A stretch of DNA of 60,688 nt, taken from NCBI GenBank assembly GCA_050251615.1, contig JBFWMM010000013.1:1-60688 (forward strand). The letters run 5' to 3'. The notes under the pieces are model-generated. The model was given only the letters and a program-made list of their open reading frames with translations, made no database searches and was not told the origin of the DNA. The position numbers and the translations under genes were made by a program. Of this stretch, positions 52,372 to 60,688 are shown piece by piece. This DNA is from Sedimentisphaera sp050251615 (GTDB taxonomy: Bacteria > Planctomycetota > Phycisphaerae > Sedimentisphaerales > Sedimentisphaeraceae). Position 1 is the stretch's first letter. Each line of letters begins with the position of its first letter.

Positions 52372-53049
52372 TTATAGAGCCACCTGAACGCCCGGGCTCA
52401 TAGTAGCACTGACGCTGACCTTAATAACGAATGTACCCTTGATGGAATCCGGCTTCTGCTTCTGAATAACATCAACAAATGCATTGATGTTTTCTACCAG
52501 TTTGGCATCATCGAAGCTGAGCTTTCCAACTATAGCGTGGATATTGCCGCCGCTGTCATTGCGATACTCAACCTTACCGGCAACAAACTCGCTTACCGCT
52601 GTTACGATATCCGGGGTTACAGTGCCGTTCTTCGGCGAAGGCATCTTGCCCTGCGGGCCGAGCACACGACCGAGCTTGCCGACCTGTCCCATCATCTTCG
52701 GAGAAGAGATAGCCACATCGAAATCAAGCCAGCCGTCTGAAACTTTCTTAACGAGGTCTTCATTGCCAGCCTCTACTGCACCGGCCGCCTTTACCGCCTC
52801 GATCTCTGAATCCTCACAGAACGCAATAACCCTTTTGGCCTTGCCGATACCGTTGGGAAGAGAAATCGCACCGCGAATAAGCTGGTCCGCCTGGCGCGGG
52901 TCAATACCGAGATGCATTGCAATCTCGACTGACTGGTCAAACTTGGGCGCGTCAAAGCTCTTGAGCTTCTTCACCGCTTCTGCGACGGGAAGAGCATCTT
53001 TTACAGTCTTTTCGACCGCCTTAATGTATCTTTTACTTTTTTTTGCCAT
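52372..53049 (-). CDS. rplA: 50S ribosomal protein L1
   Basis: Forms the L1 stalk near the E site, 225 residues, and in many bacteria represses the L11-L1 mRNA. Seen: SVEIAMHLGIDPRQADQ-like block near 42-57, RGAISLPNGIGK, GRVLGPQGKMPSPKNGTVT near 127-145, and KGTFVIKVSVSATMSPG end. It follows rplK by 64 bp. Confidence 0.98.
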   Translation of the reverse strand: MAKKSKRYIKAVEKTVKDALPVAEAVKKLKSFDAPKFDQSVEIAMHLGIDPRQADQLIRGAISLPNGIGKAKRVIAFCEDSEIEAVKAAGAVEAGNEDLVKKVSDGWLDFDVAISSPKMMGQVGKLGRVLGPQGKMPSPKNGTVTPDIVTAVSEFVAGKVEYRNDSGGNIHAIVGKLSFDDAKLVENINAFVDVIQKQKPDSIKGTFVIKVSVSATMSPGVQVAL

Positions 53050-53113
53050 TTTTACTCCGCGTTAATTTTTTAACGCTTCCACTACGATGCCGTGGTAAGC
53101 AGATAATTGATAT

Positions 53114-53539
53114 TCAGTTTTCTACTTCAATGCCCATGCTGCGAGCTGTACCTTCGATGATACGATCGGCCGCCTCAATTTTGTAGGCGTTGAGATCATT
53201 CATCTTGCGCTCCGCGATTTCACGAATCTGAGCCTTGGTAACCTTTCCAACCTTCTTTGTGTTGGGTTCGCCGCTGCCGCTTTCGAGACCTGCTGCCTTG
53301 AGGAGCAGAACCGATGCCGGCGGACTCTTTATGACGAAGTCAAAAGTCCTGTCGCCGTAAACATTGATAACGACAGGCACGGTCATTCCGTTGAGTTCTC
53401 GAGTAGCCTCGTTGAACTGCTGAACGAATTGACCAATGTTAACTCCGTGCTGACCAAGCGCAGGACCAATCGGAGGAGCAGGCGTTGCCTTTCCACCGGG
53501 GGCCTGAAGCTTAATCTGAGCGGTAAGTTCTTTTGCCAT
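53114..53539 (-). CDS. rplK: 50S ribosomal protein L11
   Basis: GTPase-centre protein, 141 residues from the ATG at 53539; in-frame sequence upstream is not conserved. The proline-rich N-terminal hinge (APPIGPALGQHGVNI) and the rRNA-binding C-terminal domain (GKVTKAQIREIAERK, ending GTARSMGIEVEN) are complete. It follows nusG by about 100 bp holding two inverted repeats. Confidence 0.99.
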   Translation of the reverse strand: MAKELTAQIKLQAPGGKATPAPPIGPALGQHGVNIGQFVQQFNEATRELNGMTVPVVINVYGDRTFDFVIKSPPASVLLLKAAGLESGSGEPNTKKVGKVTKAQIREIAERKMNDLNAYKIEAADRIIEGTARSMGIEVEN

Positions 53540-53579
53540 TGATAAAACCTCGTAAAGTAAAAAAATGTATAGACACAAA

Positions 53580-53635
53580 ACAGCCACGCGGGCCTTTCCC
53601 CGTGTAGCCGTTTATCCCCGCCTTATCAGGCAGGG
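53580..53635 (-). promoter_or_regulatory. Hairpins in the nusG-rplK spacer
   Basis: On the minus strand, GCCT-GATA-AGGC flanked by CC/GG (53616-53635), then ACGGCTAC pairing with GTGGCTGT (53580-53611) followed by a short TTTTG. It may be an attenuator or the L1 target that controls rplK-rplA in many bacteria; the exact L1 motif was not verified. Confidence 0.35.
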
Positions 53636-53641
53636 ACCACG

Positions 53642-54193
53642 TTAAGCTTTTTCTATCTGCCAGTATTCGATATCGAGAGGCGCCATTCTGTTGAATACCG
53701 GAACCATAACGCGAACAACTCCGCGCTCGGTATCCACGCTGTCAACCACGCCTTCCTGATTCTCAAACGGGCCTTCAGTAATCTTGATTGAATCGCCGGG
53801 TTTGAAGTCAAGTTTGAATGTGGGGGCGGTATCGTTTTCGCTTCCTTCGACTTCCTTGAGCATCTTTACCACATCGGTATCGCGCATAGGCGTGGGCACG
53901 CCTTCTGTGCCGATAAAATCACCGACGCCACCGGTTTCCTTGATCATGAACCAGGCCTGTTCGGGTATCCTGCCGGCTTCGTCCGTTTCAAGCTCCATGA
54001 AAACATATCCAGGGTATAGCTTGCGGTTTACAACACGCTGCCTACCGCCGCGCATCGACTTTTTAACCTTCTCCGAAGGAACCACAATCCTGCCGACATA
54101 CTCTTCGAGCTTTTCCAGACGGACTTTCTTCTCGAGAGTATCACGAACGTAATTTTCTTTATTCGATGCTACTCTCAGTACATACCATTGCAT
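53642..54193 (-). CDS. nusG: Transcription termination/antitermination protein NusG
   Basis: Polymerase-bound factor linking transcription with Rho or the ribosome, 183 residues. NGN domain (about 1-115, YVLRVASNKE start and RKLYPGYVFMEL near 58-69) and C-terminal KOW domain (about 128-183, FKPGDSIKITEGPFENQEGVV). It starts 13 bp after secE. Confidence 0.98.
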   Translation of the reverse strand: MQWYVLRVASNKENYVRDTLEKKVRLEKLEEYVGRIVVPSEKVKKSMRGGRQRVVNRKLYPGYVFMELETDEAGRIPEQAWFMIKETGGVGDFIGTEGVPTPMRDTDVVKMLKEVEGSENDTAPTFKLDFKPGDSIKITEGPFENQEGVVDSVDTERGVVRVMVPVFNRMAPLDIEYWQIEKA

Positions 54194-54206
54194 AATAAGC
54201 GCTCCT

Positions 54207-54596
54207 TTACGAGTAGAGCTTCAGAACGTTCTCGAAGAGAGACGCAAATCCGATGTCTATCAGTCCCAGGAGAACCGAAAATACAATCACGACAGTGATT
54301 ACAACTGTGGTCGCTGCCACTATCTGCGCCTTGCTCGACCAGCTCACCTTCTTGAGTTCGCCTTCGGCTTCGATGAGAAAGTTCGCAACGGTCGGGCGGT
54401 TCTGGAGGTAGTAGATGCCCCATAAGAGCACCGCAACGACAGCCGCGGGAACGAGATATTCAACCCACACGTTCGATGTTACGGTAAGTATCTCGCTGAG
54501 TCTGTAACTTCCCCAGCAAGCAAGAGCAAAACAGGCCAAGCATGTCCAAAGCCTTGTCTGATACCCCTGACCTCTTTTGTAAATGTAAAGTTGCAT
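54207..54596 (-). CDS. secE: Preprotein translocase subunit SecE
   Basis: Clamp subunit of the SecYEG channel, 129 residues, longer than the minimal one-helix form. Three hydrophobic stretches (about 16-34, 46-66 and 97-120); the conserved cytoplasmic segment FLIEAEGELKKVSWSSKAQI lies before the last one, as in all SecE. The ATG at 54596 has AAAGG upstream. It lies between tRNA-Trp and nusG in the classic order. Confidence 0.93.
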   Translation of the reverse strand: MQLYIYKRGQGYQTRLWTCLACFALACWGSYRLSEILTVTSNVWVEYLVPAAVVAVLLWGIYYLQNRPTVANFLIEAEGELKKVSWSSKAQIVAATTVVITVVIVFSVLLGLIDIGFASLFENVLKLYS

Positions 54597-54638
54597 TTTG
54601 TTACCTTTGCTTTTCGCGCCTATATCACTATCGCAAAA

Positions 54639-54711
54639 CAGGACATGAGGGAATCGAACCCCCAACCTTTGGTTTTGGAAACCAATGCTCTGCCAATTGA
54701 GCTAATGTCCT
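54639..54711 (-). tRNA. trpT: tRNA-Trp (anticodon CCA)
   Basis: 73 nt. Acceptor stem AGGACAT/ATGTCCT with discriminator G, D arm AGCTCAATTGGCAGAGC, anticodon stem TTGGT/ACCAA with loop TTCCAAA, T arm with GGTTCGATTCC. CCA is not encoded. It lies between rpmG and secE, an order kept in many bacteria. Confidence 0.97.
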
Positions 54712-54720
54712 TTGCGCTGA

Positions 54721-54888
54721 TTACTTACGTCTAATCTTATGAGTTGTATGCTTGCGTTCTTTTTTGCAATACTTGCTGAGTTCAAGCTTCGGCACGCCGC
54801 CTACCACGTTTACTTCCGTACGGTAGTTGCGCTCGCCGCAGTCCTTGCACTCAAGCCATACAAACTCTCTTTTCTGTGACCTTGCCAT
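54721..54888 (-). CDS. rpmG: 50S ribosomal protein L33
   Basis: 55-residue large-subunit protein, MARSQKREFVWLECKDCG start and KYCKKERKHTTHKIRRK end. Only the first Cys pair CKDC is complete; the second position is a single YC, so a full four-Cys zinc site is not formed. It lies 10 bp before tRNA-Trp and after the tuf terminator; its own promoter is not obvious. Confidence 0.95.
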   Translation of the reverse strand: MARSQKREFVWLECKDCGERNYRTEVNVVGGVPKLELSKYCKKERKHTTHKIRRK

Positions 54889-55001
54889 TTTTGCCTCTGT
54901 TCCGACCGGTCATAAGTACCGACCAAAATAATTGCTTTTCTTATACAGACAACTCCGCCGTGCTCTCGTCGCTTGTGGTGAGAGGGGCGGTAAAATTTAA
55001 G

Positions 55002-55039
55002 GAAAAAATGCCGGGCAGCCATTGGAAGACTGCCCAGGC
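55002..55039 (-). terminator. Terminator of tuf
   Basis: On the minus strand, GCCTGGGCAG pairs with CTGCCCGGC with one bulge, followed by ATTTTTT. It lies 21 bp after the tuf stop. Confidence 0.85.
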
Positions 55040-55060
55040 TTATATTTTCGGTTTTGCCGA

Positions 55061-56269
55061 TCAGGCAATAATGCCTGTTACAACACCCGCGCCAACGGTA
55101 CGGCCACCTTCGCGGATAGCGAAGCGGAGACCCTCTTCCATGGCGATCGGAGCGATGATTTCAACTTCCATCGCGATGTTGTCGCCGGGCATACACATTT
55201 CAACTGCGTTGCCTTCGCGGCTTGTGATCTGGTTAACAGCACCTGTAACGTCCGTTGTACGGAAGTAGAACTGCGGGCGGTAGCCTGCGAAGAACGGGCT
55301 GTGACGGCCGCCTTCCTCTTTCGTCAGAACGTAAACTTCGCACTTGAACTTAGTGTGAGGTGTGATTGAACCGGGTTTAGCAAGAACCTGACCACGTACG
55401 AGGTCTTTCTTTTCAACACCACGGAGCAGGAGACCAACGTTGTCGCCGGCCTGGCCTTCGTCGAGTGTCTTGTTGAACATTTCAACGCCCGTGCAGGTTG
55501 TCTTTCTCGTGGGACCAAGACCAACAATTTCAATTTCGTCGCCGACGTGGATGATACCGCGTTCAACACGACCTGTACCAACCGTACCACGGCCCTTGAT
55601 GCTGAATACGTCTTCGATAGGCATAATGAATGCCTGATCGACAGCACGCTCGGGAACGGGGATGTAGTCGTCAACAGCGTTCATCAGCTCATCGATGCAA
55701 GCGCAAGCTGCGTCGTCTTTGCCTTCGCACTCAACTGCTGCAAGCGCAGAACCCTTGATGATCGGGATGTCATCACCCGGGAAATCGTACTTGCTGAGAA
55801 GCTCGCGAATTTCCATCTCAACCAGCTCTACAAGCTCTTCGTCGTCAACCTGGTCAACCTTGTTCATGAATACAACGATCTTGGGAACGTTTACCTGACG
55901 GGCAAGCAGGATGTGCTCGCGTGTCTGAGGCATGGGGCCGTCTGACGCAGCAACTACGAGAATAGCGCCGTCCATCTGTGCGGCACCGGTAATCATGTTC
56001 TTAACATAGTCGGCGTGGCCAGGGCAGTCAACGTGCGCATAGTGACGGTTAGCCGTCTCGTATTCAACGTGCGCAGTGTTGATGGTGATGCCGCGCTCCT
56101 TCTCTTCGGGAGCGTTGTCGATCTCGTCGAACTTCTTAGCCTTTGTGCCCTGCTTTACAGCCATACGCATTGTGATGGCGGCGGTCAGAGTTGTCTTACC
56201 GTGGTCGATGTGACCGATGGTACCAATGTTAAGGTGCGGTTTCGTCCGCTGGAATACTTCCTTTGCCAT
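55061..56269 (-). CDS. tuf: Elongation factor Tu
   Basis: GTPase delivering aminoacyl-tRNA to the ribosome, 402 residues. G1 GHIDHGKTT near 18-26, switch II DCPGHADYVKNM near 80, NKVD near 135, and beta-barrel domains 2 and 3 complete to the end. A short Cys-containing insertion (EGKDDAACAC near 184-193) is unusual. It lies downstream of tRNA-Thr on one transcript, as in E. coli thrT-tufB, and is closed by a terminator. Confidence 0.99.
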   Translation of the reverse strand: MAKEVFQRTKPHLNIGTIGHIDHGKTTLTAAITMRMAVKQGTKAKKFDEIDNAPEEKERGITINTAHVEYETANRHYAHVDCPGHADYVKNMITGAAQMDGAILVVAASDGPMPQTREHILLARQVNVPKIVVFMNKVDQVDDEELVELVEMEIRELLSKYDFPGDDIPIIKGSALAAVECEGKDDAACACIDELMNAVDDYIPVPERAVDQAFIMPIEDVFSIKGRGTVGTGRVERGIIHVGDEIEIVGLGPTRKTTCTGVEMFNKTLDEGQAGDNVGLLLRGVEKKDLVRGQVLAKPGSITPHTKFKCEVYVLTKEEGGRHSPFFAGYRPQFYFRTTDVTGAVNQITSREGNAVEMCMPGDNIAMEVEIIAPIAMEEGLRFAIREGGRTVGAGVVTGIIA

Positions 56270-56356
56270 TTCAGGTTTACTCCCTAAAATTCAAATTACT
56301 TAAAAAACTTTATTTCGACAATTTGCTTTATTTCTTTTCGAGCTCCGCTTTGGCAG

Positions 56357-56429
56357 TGCTGCTGGTCGGATTCGAACCGACGACCCCATCCTTACCAAGG
56401 ATGTACTCTACCTACTGAGCTACAGCAGC
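56357..56429 (-). tRNA. thrT: tRNA-Thr (anticodon GGT)
   Basis: 73 nt. Acceptor stem GCTGCTG/CAGCAGC with discriminator A, D arm AGCTCAGTAGGTAGAGT, anticodon stem CATCC/GGATG with loop TTGGTAA, T arm GGTTCGAATCC. CCA is not encoded. It is 87 bp before tuf on the same strand. Confidence 0.97.
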
Positions 56430-56464
56430 AAACCTTATCCAACGGCATCATGCCGGGGTAGCTC

Positions 56465-56492
56465 ATAATTGTACTTGCACTGTCCCCGTCAA
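56465..56492 (-). promoter_or_regulatory. Candidate promoter of tRNA-Thr-tuf
   Basis: On the minus strand, TTGACG (56492-56487), a 16-bp spacer and a weak AATTAT (56470-56465), followed by GC-rich sequence up to the tRNA. Confidence 0.4.
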
Positions 56493-56660
56493 AGCTCGAA
56501 ATAGACCGAACAATATACCAAAAATTGCGCACAGTGCAAAGGAAATCTTCTGTTTTTCGGGAAAAAGTCGCAAAAACCATCCTTCACCTCTAATTTTTCA
56601 CCTTATTCGGCAGTTCTTATGACATTTCGTGCGCTTATGTTGAAGTGATAATACGAGCCG

Positions 56661-56712
56661 CACAAGCTACCCGAAATTTGAATTTATACCCGTTGCGATT
56701 TTTCGTATTTCT
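56661..56712 (+). repeat. Diverged copy of the 147-bp repeat family
   Basis: CGCACAAGCTACCCGAAATT then CCCGTTGCGATTTTT aligns with CGCGCAAGCGCCCCGAAATT then CCCGTTGCGTTTTT of the 31.6-kb array, with spaced changes. It is older or less constrained than the tandem copies. Confidence 0.5.
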
Positions 56713-56751
56713 TGCGAATCAGTACTGTTTGCGCCTGCTTTTTTCGTGATA

Positions 56752-59364
56752 TTACGCCAGATGATTCTTAATCTCCGCGAGGAGGTTTATCGCTTCGAGC
56801 GGAGTCAAAGCGTTCACATCTATGCCGGCAAGCTTCTCTAAAACATCCCTCTGCTTTTTCTCAAACAGCGTATCCTGCTCTGTCGTGCGGTTGCGGCTGA
56901 GGTGTTCGCCCTCTGCTTCTCTGGTGAAAGTATTTTCGAGGTCTGCGAGGATCTCGCGGCTTCGCTCTATGATGGTGGCGGGTATGCCGGCAAGCTTTGC
57001 CACATGTATGCCGTAGCTCTTGTCCGTCGCGCCGGGGATGATTTTGTGCAGAAACACAACATCATCCATCCACTCGCGCACGGCCACGTTGCAGTTTTTA
57101 ACGTTCTTGAACAGCTCGCTCAGCTTCACGAGCTCGTGGTAGTGCGTGGCGAAGAACGTCCGGCAGGCTATCTTGCCGGCGATGTGTTCGGTGATGGCCC
57201 AGGCAATGCTGAGCCCGTCGTAGGTGCTTGTGCCCCGCCCCACTTCATCCAGAATCACAAGCGAGCGGTGTGTCGCGTTGTTCACGATATTGGCCGTTTC
57301 TGTCATCTCAACCATAAATGTGGACTGGCCCCTGCTCAGCTCATCGCTTGCGCCGACGCGTGTAAAAATCCTGTCCACAATCCCGATACGCGCCTCGCGC
57401 GCAGGGATAAAGCTGCCAACCTGCGCCAGGAGCACCAGAAGCGCCGCCTGGCGGATGTATGTGCTCTTACCGCTCATATTCGGGCCGGTGATTATCATCA
57501 CGTCCTTGTCGCCGGCGCCGAGCTCGATGTCGTTGGGCACAAACTCGCTCCCGAGCGCCTCCGCCACGACGGGGTGCCTTCCCTCGATGATATGCAGGCT
57601 GTTGTCCTCGGTGATTTCGGGGCGGATATAGCCGCGCTGACGGGCGAGGGTCGCAAGAGATGTGATGCAGTCGCAGTGCGCGATGGCGTCTGCGAGGCCC
57701 TGAATCCGCTCCACATACCGCGCAGCTTCGCCGCGGATCTGGTCGAACAGCTCGTTTTCAAGCGTAAGCGCACGCTCGTGCGCCGTGAGCACCTGCTGCT
57801 CGTATTCCTTGAGCTCTTCGGTGATGTAGCGCTCGGCGTTTTTTATCGTCTGCTTGCGGATATAGTCTTCGGGAGCCTTATCCTTCATAGAGTTGCTCAG
57901 CTCAATGTAGTACCCGAAAACCTTGTTGAAACCGATTTTGAGGTTTGCGATGCCCGTACGCTCCGATTCGCTCTGCTGATAGTCGGTGAGCCATTTGCGG
58001 GCGTCTTTTGAAAGCGCGCGGAGTCGGTCAAGCTCTTCGTTGTAGCCGGGCTTGATTACGCCGCCGTCGCGCGCGTGGGCGGGACAGTCGGAATTGATGG
58101 CCGCAATGAGCAGTGACGCCAGCTCGTCCATTGTGTCGCAGCCGGAGGCGATTGACTTGAGCAACTCGCTATCGCAGCTCTCAAGCACACCTTTAAGCGG
58201 TCCGACAAGCTCAAGCGTTTCGCCGAGAACAAGAAAGTCCTTCGGGGTGGCGCGCTGTGTACTCACCCTTGCGCAAATGCGCTCCAGATCGGCAATGTTT
58301 TTCAGCAGGCCCGTAAGGATTTCGTGCGCCTCGTCGTAGTCTGTCAGCTCGCTTACCGCATCAAGCCGCGCATCTATAGCGGGTTTGTCGCAGAGCGGCA
58401 TGCACACCCAACCGCGCAACATTCGCGCTCCCATGCCTGTGAGGGTGTGGTCTATCGAGGCAAGCAGAGAGCCCTTTCTCTCCTCGGCGCGCATCGTACG
58501 CAATACCTCCAGACTGCGCAGGCTGGTCTGGTCGATGTACATAAAGCACTCGCGGCTGATGAGCTTTATCGGGCGGATATGCGCGAGCGAAACGCGCTGG
58601 GTCTCGTTGAGGTATTCGATGATTGCGCCGGCGGCGGGGATTATATCGGAGCCCACTTCGATGCCGAAGCCTTCGAGGGATTGCGTGCCGAAGAGCTTTG
58701 TAAGCGAGCGCATAGCGTTGTGTGAGTCAAAGTACCAGCCCGGGCGCTCGGTAAGCGTGGCGCTTGTGTGGGCGGTGATGTCGCGGTGCAACTTGGCTCT
58801 TTCTCCGGCAAAGAGCTCCCCGCGCTTCTCGGCCACAAGGCACTCCCGTGGCGCGAGGCGCGATATTTCGTCTATCAGATCTCTCTCTGGGAGCTTTCGT
58901 GCGTAGAAATGGCCGGTGGAGATGTCTATGTAGCAGAGAGCGGCGCTCGTGCGGCCCAGATGCACCGAGCAGAGGTAGTTGTCTTCCTTCTCATCGAGGA
59001 GGATGTCGTCGGTGAGCGTGCCCGGCGTAACAACGCGCACAACATCGCGCTTCACTACGCCTTTGGCGGTTTTCGGGTCTTCCACCTGCTCACACACCGC
59101 CACTTTATAGCCGGCCTGTATCATCTTCTTGAGGTAGCCGTCAACGGCGTGGAACGGCAGGCCTGCAAGTGGTATCGGATTGCCGGAGTCCTTGCCGCGG
59201 CTTGTCAGAGCGAGCCCGAGAACGCGAGAACAGGTCTTGGCATCTTCGTAGAACGTTTCGTAAAAATCGCCCATCCGGAAAAACAGAACCGCATCAGGAT
59301 ACTTGTCCTTGAAGTGGAAGAACTGCTTCATCGCGGGTGTCAGTTTTTTTGCGTCATGGGCCAT
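56752..59364 (-). CDS. mutS: DNA mismatch repair protein MutS
   Basis: Mismatch recognition ATPase, 870 residues, the MutS1 length. The mismatch-binding Phe-Tyr-Glu lies in FFRMGDFYETF near 31; connector, lever and clamp domains follow. Walker A GPNMSGKSTYIRQ near 625, STFMVEMTE, Walker B VILDEVGRGTSTYDG, and the dimer end with THYHEL are intact. It is 47 bp after the MnmE-like gene on the same strand. mutL is not in the window. Confidence 0.98.
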   Translation of the reverse strand: MAHDAKKLTPAMKQFFHFKDKYPDAVLFFRMGDFYETFYEDAKTCSRVLGLALTSRGKDSGNPIPLAGLPFHAVDGYLKKMIQAGYKVAVCEQVEDPKTAKGVVKRDVVRVVTPGTLTDDILLDEKEDNYLCSVHLGRTSAALCYIDISTGHFYARKLPERDLIDEISRLAPRECLVAEKRGELFAGERAKLHRDITAHTSATLTERPGWYFDSHNAMRSLTKLFGTQSLEGFGIEVGSDIIPAAGAIIEYLNETQRVSLAHIRPIKLISRECFMYIDQTSLRSLEVLRTMRAEERKGSLLASIDHTLTGMGARMLRGWVCMPLCDKPAIDARLDAVSELTDYDEAHEILTGLLKNIADLERICARVSTQRATPKDFLVLGETLELVGPLKGVLESCDSELLKSIASGCDTMDELASLLIAAINSDCPAHARDGGVIKPGYNEELDRLRALSKDARKWLTDYQQSESERTGIANLKIGFNKVFGYYIELSNSMKDKAPEDYIRKQTIKNAERYITEELKEYEQQVLTAHERALTLENELFDQIRGEAARYVERIQGLADAIAHCDCITSLATLARQRGYIRPEITEDNSLHIIEGRHPVVAEALGSEFVPNDIELGAGDKDVMIITGPNMSGKSTYIRQAALLVLLAQVGSFIPAREARIGIVDRIFTRVGASDELSRGQSTFMVEMTETANIVNNATHRSLVILDEVGRGTSTYDGLSIAWAITEHIAGKIACRTFFATHYHELVKLSELFKNVKNCNVAVREWMDDVVFLHKIIPGATDKSYGIHVAKLAGIPATIIERSREILADLENTFTREAEGEHLSRNRTTEQDTLFEKKQRDVLEKLAGIDVNALTPLEAINLLAEIKNHLA

Positions 59365-59411
59365 TAAAGTTTCCTGTGCTTGCAGAGCGTTCTAAAATAT
59401 AATCGAAAGGT

Positions 59412-60563
59412 TTATTCTACCAAACTACCGTGCTTTGGCAATACGGCGTTCAGGTCAAATGTATGGCTCGGTTTTCCGCTGAGTAGCTCCCTGCAAAGCT
59501 TGGCGCTATCATCTCCGGCGGCGATGCGTTCCACAAGCGCCATCTGGCGGCGCGTGAAGCAGACGGGGTCGTTTTCAGCGAGCGGCTCGGGCTCAAGCGC
59601 AGCGATGATTTTGTCTATCAGGAGCGGAATGTTTTCGCCTGTAAGGGCGCTTATGCGCAGCTCGCCTGCCTTGCCTGCGGAGGTCTGTAAATCGCACTTG
59701 TTCAGCACGGGTAAAATGATTTTATCTCCCGCGGCTTTTCTTACAAGCTCAAGCTGCTCCGCTTCGCTTGCCGGCTCAAGCAGAGCGATAACCGCCTCGC
59801 ACTCGGCTGTGATTTCGCGCGTCTTTTTCTGGCCCGCCTCATCGAGCCTGCCTGAAAGAGAGCTGTCGAGGCCGGCGGTATCAATGAATTCCACATCGAA
59901 ATCGCCTATTTTTCCCCGCGCGCTCACCCAGTCGCGCGTTGTCCCGCGCACCTCTGTTACTATGGCAACCTGTTTGCCGGCGAGTTGGTTTATGAGCGTG
60001 CTTTTGCCGGCGTTTGGCGCGCCCGCGATTGCGATACGGCTTATGCCGAAGAGACGTGCCGCGATTTTGCTTTTCTCAAGCACCGTTTTTGCCTGTTCGC
60101 ATGCAAGATGCGGCTGTTTCAGCCGGCCCACCGCGGCATCTTTAAGCCCGCATGCGTTTATCAGCCGGCAAGCTCTCATTGAGGGCACGAGCGAAGAATA
60201 GACCTGCGCCTCCTGAGCGATAGCGTCATCGGGGGATTGCAGCGCGGCCTCTCGCAGGCAAAGCTCTACCGGCTCTGCAATCCGTGCGCCGCACCTCTCC
60301 AGAAGCTCCAGCGCGGCCTGTGTGATGATGGGGTTGCCGTGGCAATGGAGCGCAATCTTGCCCTCCGCTTCGCAGCCCGCAAGCACTTCGTCTATGATTT
60401 TGTTGCCATCGCGCAACGTTGCCACGAAATGCGAGCCTGCTCGAAACTTTGACGCCGAGCTCGCGCATGCCCGCGCGCAAATCTTCTCCGCATCAGCCCC
60501 CAACACCATCACAGTCGAGATGGCGGCGGGAGTCTGCGCTGTAAGGCAGGCGGCGATAGTCAT
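59412..60563 (-). CDS. MnmE/TrmE-like GTPase, short divergent form
   Basis: 383 residues, about 70 shorter than typical MnmE. An N-terminal TrmE-like domain (about 1-115, HCHGNPIITQAALELLERCGARIAEP) lacks the usual EFTxRAFLNGKLDL continuation. The GTPase domain keeps GAPNAGKST near 180, RGTTRD, DTAGLD near 224, NKCD near 289 and SALTG. The C-terminal Cys motif C-(I/L/V)-G-K, essential for wobble-uridine modification by MnmE, is absent; the protein ends LPKHGSLVE. So it is a member of the family with likely altered function, or a much changed MnmE. Its ATG overlaps the upstream stop by one base. Confidence 0.8.
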   Translation of the reverse strand: MTIAACLTAQTPAAISTVMVLGADAEKICARACASSASKFRAGSHFVATLRDGNKIIDEVLAGCEAEGKIALHCHGNPIITQAALELLERCGARIAEPVELCLREAALQSPDDAIAQEAQVYSSLVPSMRACRLINACGLKDAAVGRLKQPHLACEQAKTVLEKSKIAARLFGISRIAIAGAPNAGKSTLINQLAGKQVAIVTEVRGTTRDWVSARGKIGDFDVEFIDTAGLDSSLSGRLDEAGQKKTREITAECEAVIALLEPASEAEQLELVRKAAGDKIILPVLNKCDLQTSAGKAGELRISALTGENIPLLIDKIIAALEPEPLAENDPVCFTRRQMALVERIAAGDDSAKLCRELLSGKPSHTFDLNAVLPKHGSLVE

Positions 60564-60688
60564 CAGCTTTCCGGTATGCTGTCGATATGCTTTTTGTACG
60601 CCAGCACGATTCCGCTGAGGACGAGGTCGTCAACGAAGTTGTCCACAAACTCGCATTCGTCCTTGAACAGCGCTCCCGCGGCGCCGGT
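60563..60688 (-). CDS. C-terminal end of an unrecognised protein (partial)
   Basis: An open frame of 41 codons runs in from the right edge and stops at a TGA that shares one base with the next ATG. The visible residues are acidic and hydrophobic (ECEFVDNFVDDLVLSG, end HIDSIPES). The tight overlap with the GTPase gene supports a real co-translated gene. I do not recognise the family from this fragment. Confidence 0.6.
   Translation of the reverse strand, partial: TGAAGALFKDECEFVDNFVDDLVLSGIVLAYKKHIDSIPES

Larger units (their letters stand above)
56430..56751. other. mutS-tRNA-Thr spacer
   Basis: No protein gene. It holds the probable promoter of the tRNA-Thr-tuf unit and a diverged dispersed repeat next to the mutS stop. 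No clear mutS terminator is seen. Confidence 0.6.

Overview
The window reads as one chromosomal segment of an anaerobic, Gram-negative bacterium. A type II secretion operon and lipoprotein secretin-like genes imply an outer membrane. A three-gene [FeFe]-hydrogenase operon implies hydrogen metabolism without oxygen. Repeat style, the GyrA sequence and the gene set fit an anaerobic Planctomycetota (Phycisphaerae/Sedimentisphaerales-like) genome, but this placement is an inference. A run of exactly 100 N (31314-31413), flanked by an identical 127-bp sequence on both sides, shows that the sequence is a short-read scaffold.

Layout, left to right. 1-4.6 kb: a metallophosphoesterase, enolase and uvrB. 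4.8-16.9 kb: a minus-strand type II secretion (T2SS) operon, gspD-E-F-G-H-I-J-K-L-M, with no gspC. 17.0-24.1 kb: a tightly packed minus-strand operon, clpX - coiled-coil membrane protein - tyrS - purD - glycosyltransferase - methyltransferase - MvaI/BcnI-like endonuclease, so a restriction-modification pair forms the tail of a housekeeping operon. 24.3-26.9 kb: gyrA with its own promoter and two tandem terminators. 27.3-30.7 kb: two paralogous, translationally coupled lipoprotein secretin-like genes; the second ends in a 12-copy 18-bp coding repeat. 30.9-32.6 kb: a YkgJ-type cysteine-cluster gene, the assembly gap, a 147-bp tandem repeat and other dispersed repeats. 32.6-38.1 kb: the hydC-hydB-hydA operon, whose HydB subunit carries a GltD/NfnB-like NAD(P)H-oxidoreductase module instead of the usual C-terminal ferredoxin domain. 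38.3-41.9 kb: a strong promoter and terminator bounding a candidate 180-nt RNA, then dinG and proA. 42.1-56.4 kb: the translation/transcription cluster, read on the minus strand as tRNA-Thr, tuf, rpmG, tRNA-Trp, secE, nusG, rplK, rplA, rplJ, rplL, rpoB, rpoC, rpsL, rpsG. 56.7-60.7 kb: mutS, a short MnmE-like GTPase lacking the usual C-terminal cysteine motif, and the end of an unrecognised gene.

The most interesting system is the hydrogenase operon. HydC plus the NuoF part of HydB form the known NADH-side flavin unit of electron-bifurcating hydrogenases, HydA holds the H-cluster, and the fused GltD-like module adds a second FAD/NAD(P)H site. One complex might therefore connect NADH, NADPH, low-potential Fe-S carriers and H2. 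Next are the liposecretin-like pair, the terminated transcript before dinG, and several families of dispersed intergenic repeats. All functions are read from sequence only; no database search was possible.
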